A stretch of DNA of 64,000 nucleotides from Achromobacter ruhlandii (lineage in GTDB: Bacteria; Pseudomonadota; Gammaproteobacteria; Burkholderiales; Burkholderiaceae_B). Shown piece by piece: positions 62,575-64,000 of this stretch. The stretch's first letter is position 1. Each line of letters begins with the position of its first letter. The position numbers and the translations under genes are program-made. The stretch lies in contig NZ_CADIJL010000001.1 in assembly GCF_902859695.1 (NCBI RefSeq), forward strand, positions 434,001-498,000. Direction: 5' to 3'. Under the pieces are notes generated by a model that saw nothing but the letters and a program-made list of their open reading frames with translations, did no database searches and was not told the origin of the DNA.

Positions 62575-63120
62575 ATGGCTGTGAACGAAAACCGCCTGGT
62601 CTGGCTGGATATGGAAATGACCGGCCTGGACCCTGAAAAAGAACGCATCATCGAGGTCGCCGTGGTGGTCACCGAGGCCGACCTGACCGTGGTGGCCGAA
62701 GGCCCCGTGCTGGTGGTGCATCAGCCCGACAGCCTGCTCGACGCCATGGACAACTGGAACAAATCCACCCATGGCAAGAGCGGCCTGATCGACAAGGTTC
62801 GCGCTTCGACGATTTCCGAAGCGCAGGCAGAGGATACGCTGTTGGCGTTTCTCGCGCAGCACGTGCCGGCCGGCAAGTCGCCGCTGTGCGGCAACACCAT
62901 CAGCCAGGACCGCCGGTTCATGTTTGCTTACATGCCGCGCCTGGAACAGTTTTTCCACTACCGCAATCTGGACGTCAGCACGCTCAAGGAGCTGGCGCGC
63001 CGTTGGGCGCCGGCCGTGTACAAGGGATTCGAGAAGAAGAGCCGCCACGAAGCGCTGGCCGACATCTACGAGTCGATCGACGAACTGAAGTACTACCGCG
63101 AACACTTCCTGAAGGTGTAA
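62575..63120 (+). CDS. orn: Oligoribonuclease
   Basis: A 181-residue DEDDh 3'-5' exoribonuclease that degrades RNA dimers, including pGpG, the breakdown product of c-di-GMP. Motifs: [20 protein letters not shown] (Asp and Glu), [10 protein letters not shown] (Asp), and [19 protein letters not shown] (His and Asp). It is complete and near E. coli length. The Shine-Dalgarno is weak. Because Orn removes pGpG, it indirectly affects c-di-GMP levels, relevant to the NfrB system in this window. Confidence 0.97.
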   Translation: MAVNENRLVWLDMEMTGLDPEKERIIEVAVVVTEADLTVVAEGPVLVVHQPDSLLDAMDNWNKSTHGKSGLIDKVRASTISEAQAEDTLLAFLAQHVPAGKSPLCGNTISQDRRFMFAYMPRLEQFFHYRNLDVSTLKELARRWAPAVYKGFEKKSRHEALADIYESIDELKYYREHFLKV

Positions 63121-63158
63121 GCCGCCGCCGAGCCGGCGGCGCCCGCCAGCGAGCCGCC

Positions 63159-63788
63159 ATGCCGTCGTCCTATCCCGTTGCCGTCATTCGCGCGGCCGAA
63201 CACGAGGCCCTGGCCCAGGGGCGGCGGCTCATGCCGCTGGCCGGCGCGGCCGCGGCGCGTTTCGTCGCGGCCCGCTACGCGCCGCAAACCAGGGTGCTGG
63301 CGCTGGCCGGCCCGGGCAACAATGGCGGCGATGCCCTGGAAGCGGCGACCCGTCTGCTTGAGCTCGGGTACGACTTGCTGGTTGTGCTTCCCTCGGGCCC
63401 CCAATCCCTGCCCGCCGACGCCGCGCGGGCCTACGCCGGCTGGATCGCGGCCGGTGGCGCCACCTGCCGGGAATTGACGGCGGATGCGCCGCCGGACCTG
63501 GTCATCGACGGCCTGTTCGGCATCGGCCTGAATCGTCCCCTGGGGCCGGCGTGGCAGGCATTGGTGGACCGCGTCAACGCCTGGAATGTGCCCGTGCTGG
63601 CGCTGGACGTGCCCAGCGGCATCGACGCCGACACTGGCGCGGCCTTGGGCCGGCCAGTCCGGGCGCGCTGGACGCTGTCCTTCATCGGCCGGGCAAGGGG
63701 GCTGGCGCGGGCGGGGGCGGATGTCGTCGGCGAATCCTGCCTGGAGACGCTGGGCGTGACCCTGCCGCGGGCTGGCGAAGGCGTTTGA
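63159..63788 (+). CDS. nnrE: NAD(P)H-hydrate epimerase (YjeF N-terminal domain)
   Basis: A 209-residue protein equal to the epimerase half of YjeF, which repairs hydrated NAD(P)H. Motifs: [31 protein letters not shown] and [16 protein letters not shown]. The C-terminal ADP-dependent dehydratase domain (NnrD), usually fused in about 500-residue proteins, is missing and not in the window. It starts 38 nt after orn. Whether the dehydratase is encoded elsewhere is unknown. Confidence 0.85.
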   Translation: MPSSYPVAVIRAAEHEALAQGRRLMPLAGAAAARFVAARYAPQTRVLALAGPGNNGGDALEAATRLLELGYDLLVVLPSGPQSLPADAARAYAGWIAAGGATCRELTADAPPDLVIDGLFGIGLNRPLGPAWQALVDRVNAWNVPVLALDVPSGIDADTGAALGRPVRARWTLSFIGRARGLARAGADVVGESCLETLGVTLPRAGEGV

Positions 63789-63894
63789 TCTCCGGGGCGC
63801 GTCTTTCATCGTCACGAGGCGTCATCGCCGGTATTCCAGATCCGCCGCGCGGCTGGATGGTCCGCGCCGAGGGCAGGGAGGCCCGCTTCGCGTT

Positions 63895-64000
63895 TCAGGC
63901 CGGCCGTCCGCCGAAACGCGTGGCGATGTCGGCGGCCAAGGGGGTGTAGCGCTCATTGTCGCGGCCGGCCAGCGCGTTCAGATGTGCCTCCGAGGCGTCG
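63895..64000 (-). CDS. C-terminal end of an unidentified gene (cut by window edge)
   Basis: The minus strand is open from the window edge to a TGA at 63895-63897, giving a 34-residue end: ASEAHLNALAGRDNERY, then TPLAADIATRFGGRPA. The amphipathic pattern looks like real protein, but the piece is too short to name. The 106 bp between nnrE and this stop hold nothing recognisable. Confidence 0.4.
   Translation of the reverse strand, partial: DASEAHLNALAGRDNERYTPLAADIATRFGGRPA

Noticed and set aside
1-64000. Mobile elements, prophage genes or CRISPR arrays
   Set aside because: No transposase, integrase or phage protein, no terminal inverted repeats with target duplications and no regularly spaced palindromic repeats were found. 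The only regular array is the 14-bp tandem repeat at 25225-25336, which has no spacers.

Overview
The window is about 64 kb of GC-rich chromosomal DNA from a betaproteobacterium, most likely Achromobacter or a close Bordetella relative (Alcaligenaceae). The tmRNA tag ANDERFALAA, the small two-cysteine OmpA, the Bug-type tripartite tricarboxylate receptor, GyrA with a natural Gln at position 83, and the gyrA-serC-pheA-hisC-tyrA-aroA-cmk-rpsA gene order all point that way. I see no insertion sequence, prophage, CRISPR array or tRNA gene.

Region 1 (1-10177, minus strand) is a tightly coupled seven-gene operon: wecB-type UDP-GlcNAc 2-epimerase, a BcsB-like periplasmic protein, an NfrB-type glycosyltransferase with a C-terminal MshEN (c-di-GMP) domain, an NfrA-type TPR/outer-membrane protein, two AlgJ/AlgX-type SGNH proteins, and the start of an AlgI-type MBOAT acyltransferase cut by the window edge. 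It looks like a c-di-GMP-controlled exopolysaccharide machine related to the E. coli N4 glycan receptor pathway, with an alginate-style O-acetylation module added. This is the best candidate for an undescribed system. A 517-bp, locally AT-rich leader with a 9-bp perfect inverted repeat separates it from a cation efflux gene.

Region 2 (10695-16282) holds the CDF transporter, ssrA (tmRNA), an MFS exporter, gph, ubiG and ompA. Region 3 (16283-33014, plus strand) is a long housekeeping supra-operon: gyrA, serC, pheA, hisC, tyrA, aroA, cmk, rpsA and ihfB, then lapA-lapB-rfaE1-hldD (LPS assembly and heptose synthesis), comEA and cysM. Many of its genes overlap by 1-8 nt, so translation is probably coupled. 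A 14-bp tandem repeat array lies between cmk and rpsA.

Region 4 (33132-40020) has an iclR-bug pair divergent from a cyclase-family hydrolase, mltB back to back with a histone-deacetylase-like gene, and etfBA. Region 5 (40220-48348) carries an aspartate/alanine exchange module (aspT-asdA-aspT, the decarboxylase having a histone-like Lys/Ala tail), an acyl-CoA dehydrogenase and a 1-Cys peroxiredoxin. Region 6 (48573-55539) is a complete sulfate uptake and activation operon: sbp-cysT-cysW-cysA-cysH-cysD-cysN.

Region 7 (55549-64000) has a radical SAM gene behind a perfect LexA-type box, a small membrane protein with an in-frame G11 tract, an EamA transporter, a stand-alone rplS, a NudL-type Nudix gene, rsgA with an M48 protease, orn, an NAD(P)HX epimerase, and the 3' end of an unidentified minus-strand gene.
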